Assembly (NCBI RefSeq): GCF_900111965.1
Contig: NZ_FOJT01000006.1
Coordinates: 124,001-188,000, forward strand
DNA: 64,000 bases
Direction of reading: 5' to 3'
DNA from: Flavobacterium swingsii
Lineage (GTDB): Bacteria; Bacteroidota; Bacteroidia; Flavobacteriales; Flavobacteriaceae
The notes under the pieces were generated by a model. It worked only from the letters and a program-made list of their open reading frames with translations. It was not told where the DNA came from and did not search any database. Shown here piece after piece: positions 63,127 to 64,000 of the stretch. The position numbers were made by a program, and so were the translations under genes. The number at the start of each line of letters is the position of its first letter. The first letter of the stretch is position 1.

Positions 63127-63864
63127 ATGAGAATAATTCCAGCAATAGATATCATCGAAGGGAAATGTGTCCGACTTTCCAAAGGCGATTACAATACGAA
63201 GATAATTTATAACGAAAATCCACTAGAAGTAGCTAAAGAATTTGAAGCTCACGGGATTCAATATTTGCATTTAGTCGATTTAGATGGTGCTAAATCTAGT
63301 CAGATTGTAAATTATAAAATTTTAGAACAAATTGCTTCTCAAACATCTCTAAAAATCGATTTTGGTGGCGGATTAAAATCAGATAACGATTTGCGAATCG
63401 CTTTCGAATCGGGTGCTAATCAAATAACAGGCGGAAGTATCGCTGTAAAAAATCCTGGTTTATTCAACGAATGGATTATTAAATACGGAGCCGATAAAAT
63501 CATTTTAGGTGCCGATGCAAACAATGAAAAGGTTGCAATTTCGGGTTGGTTAGAAGAAAGTAAAGAAGAGTTAATTCCGTTTATTCAAAACTATCAAAAC
63601 AAAGGAATTCAGTATGTTATTTGTACTGATATTAATAAAGACGGTATGCTTGAAGGTCCAAGTTTCGATTTGTATGCAAAAATTTTGCAGAAAGCTAAAG
63701 GAATTAAACTCATTGCTTCTGGAGGAATTTCCACTTTTGATGAGTTACCAAAACTAGCCGAATTAGGTTGTGAAGGAACCATTATTGGAAAAGCAATTTA
63801 TGAAAACAGAATTACATTAAAACAATTGGAAAATTTCATTCTATCTATACCTAACAGCTTTTAA
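63127..63864 (+). CDS. hisA: Phosphoribosylformimino-AICAR ribotide isomerase (HisA)
   Basis: TIM-barrel Amadori isomerase. The 245 aa open with [20 protein letters not shown] (catalytic Asp in AIDI), have [76 protein letters not shown] (second catalytic Asp) and [13 protein letters not shown] with C-terminal phosphate-binding [10 protein letters not shown]. Its similarity to HisF reflects the known common origin. Confidence 0.96.
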   Translation: MRIIPAIDIIEGKCVRLSKGDYNTKIIYNENPLEVAKEFEAHGIQYLHLVDLDGAKSSQIVNYKILEQIASQTSLKIDFGGGLKSDNDLRIAFESGANQITGGSIAVKNPGLFNEWIIKYGADKIILGADANNEKVAISGWLEESKEELIPFIQNYQNKGIQYVICTDINKDGMLEGPSFDLYAKILQKAKGIKLIASGGISTFDELPKLAELGCEGTIIGKAIYENRITLKQLENFILSIPNSF

Positions 63865-63887
63865 AAACTAAAAGTTATTCATTAAAC

Positions 63888-63916
63888 ACCTGACAGGTTT
63901 TAAAAACCTGTCAGGT
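63888..63916. repeat. ACCTGACAGGTT palindrome between hisA and hisF
   Basis: ACCTGACAGGTT (63888-63899) pairs perfectly with AACCTGTCAGGT (63905-63916) across the loop TTAAA. No T run follows, so it is not a normal terminator. I recall the CCTGACAGGTTTT palindrome as a common scattered intergenic element in Bacteroidota. Confidence 0.75.
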
Positions 63917-63931
63917 CTAAAAGAAAGAAAT

Positions 63932-64000
63932 ATGCTAACAAAAAGAATAATTCCTTGTCTAGATATAAAAAATGGAAGAACTGTAAAAGGTGTCAATTTT
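63932..64000 (+). CDS. hisF: Imidazole glycerol phosphate synthase subunit HisF (cut by window end)
   Basis: Only the first 23 codons are in the window: [20 protein letters not shown] and [19 protein letters not shown] is the invariant start of HisF, with the catalytic Asp in CLDI. It follows hisA by 67 bp, containing a palindrome. It would be expected to continue into hisIE. Confidence 0.9.

Overview
The window is a stretch of chromosome from a member of the Bacteroidota, most likely Flavobacteriaceae and close to Flavobacterium. The DNA is strongly AT-rich and genes lack obvious Shine-Dalgarno sequences. Several starts have the flavobacterial -7 box TAnnTTTG, best seen as TTG-N19-TATATTTG in front of the SRP RNA. 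Secreted proteins carry type IX secretion (T9SS) C-terminal sorting domains, and lipoproteins, TamB and family members typical of this group are present. No tRNA, rRNA, CRISPR array, integrase or intact insertion sequence was seen.

Layout. 1-1.3 kb: two orphan genes with cassette-like inverted-repeat flanks, one with a nuclease-like motif. 1.3-13 kb: a cell-envelope redox region with an Omp28-like lipoprotein, TlpA plus DUF6029, a TPR lipoprotein, a T9SS Omp28-like protein, a diheme cytochrome and DsbD. A 69-bp remnant of the 3' end of dsbD at 1319-1387 and the intact copy at 11045-11113 are direct repeats that bracket this region. 13-26.6 kb: mostly minus-strand housekeeping genes (tilS, pabB, AI-2E exporter family, methyltransferase, rsmE, tsaD), a VanX-like dipeptidase, and a tandem pair of M43 metalloproteases whose terminators are also duplicated. 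26.7-31.3 kb: tamB. 31.4-35 kb: carbon metabolism (pfkA, gap, GlcNAc-kinase-like, mgsA). 35-48 kb: glutaminyl cyclotransferase, SRP RNA, dipeptide epimerase, SDR, GNAT, fructose-6-phosphate aldolase-like protein, an unusual ABC-F ATPase, an AraC regulator and pheT.

48-54.2 kb: a minus-strand gene set starting with an ECF sigma factor, a small membrane protein and a Spy/CpxP-like membrane-anchored protein, an arrangement that recalls the CnrH/CnrY/CnrX metal-sensing module. It continues with an MbnP-family protein, its MauG/MbnH-like diheme partner, a YHYH-domain T9SS protein and an arylsulfotransferase-like T9SS protein. I infer a metal (probably copper) responsive envelope system; this is the most interesting functional cluster in the window.

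54.3-64 kb: fabG, a VWA membrane protein, a DUF2231-like membrane protein, then the histidine operon hisGDCBHA with hisF cut by the window end. Upstream of hisG is a complete transcription attenuator: a 19-residue leader peptide with four His codons, a perfect 13-bp terminator hairpin, and an 8-bp alternative pairing that would disrupt it. Two intergenic 54-nt elements (33485-33538 and 62983-63036) share flanks and a 12-5-12 hairpin geometry, while their stem sequences differ in a compensatory way. All family assignments come from recognising motifs by eye; no database search was run.
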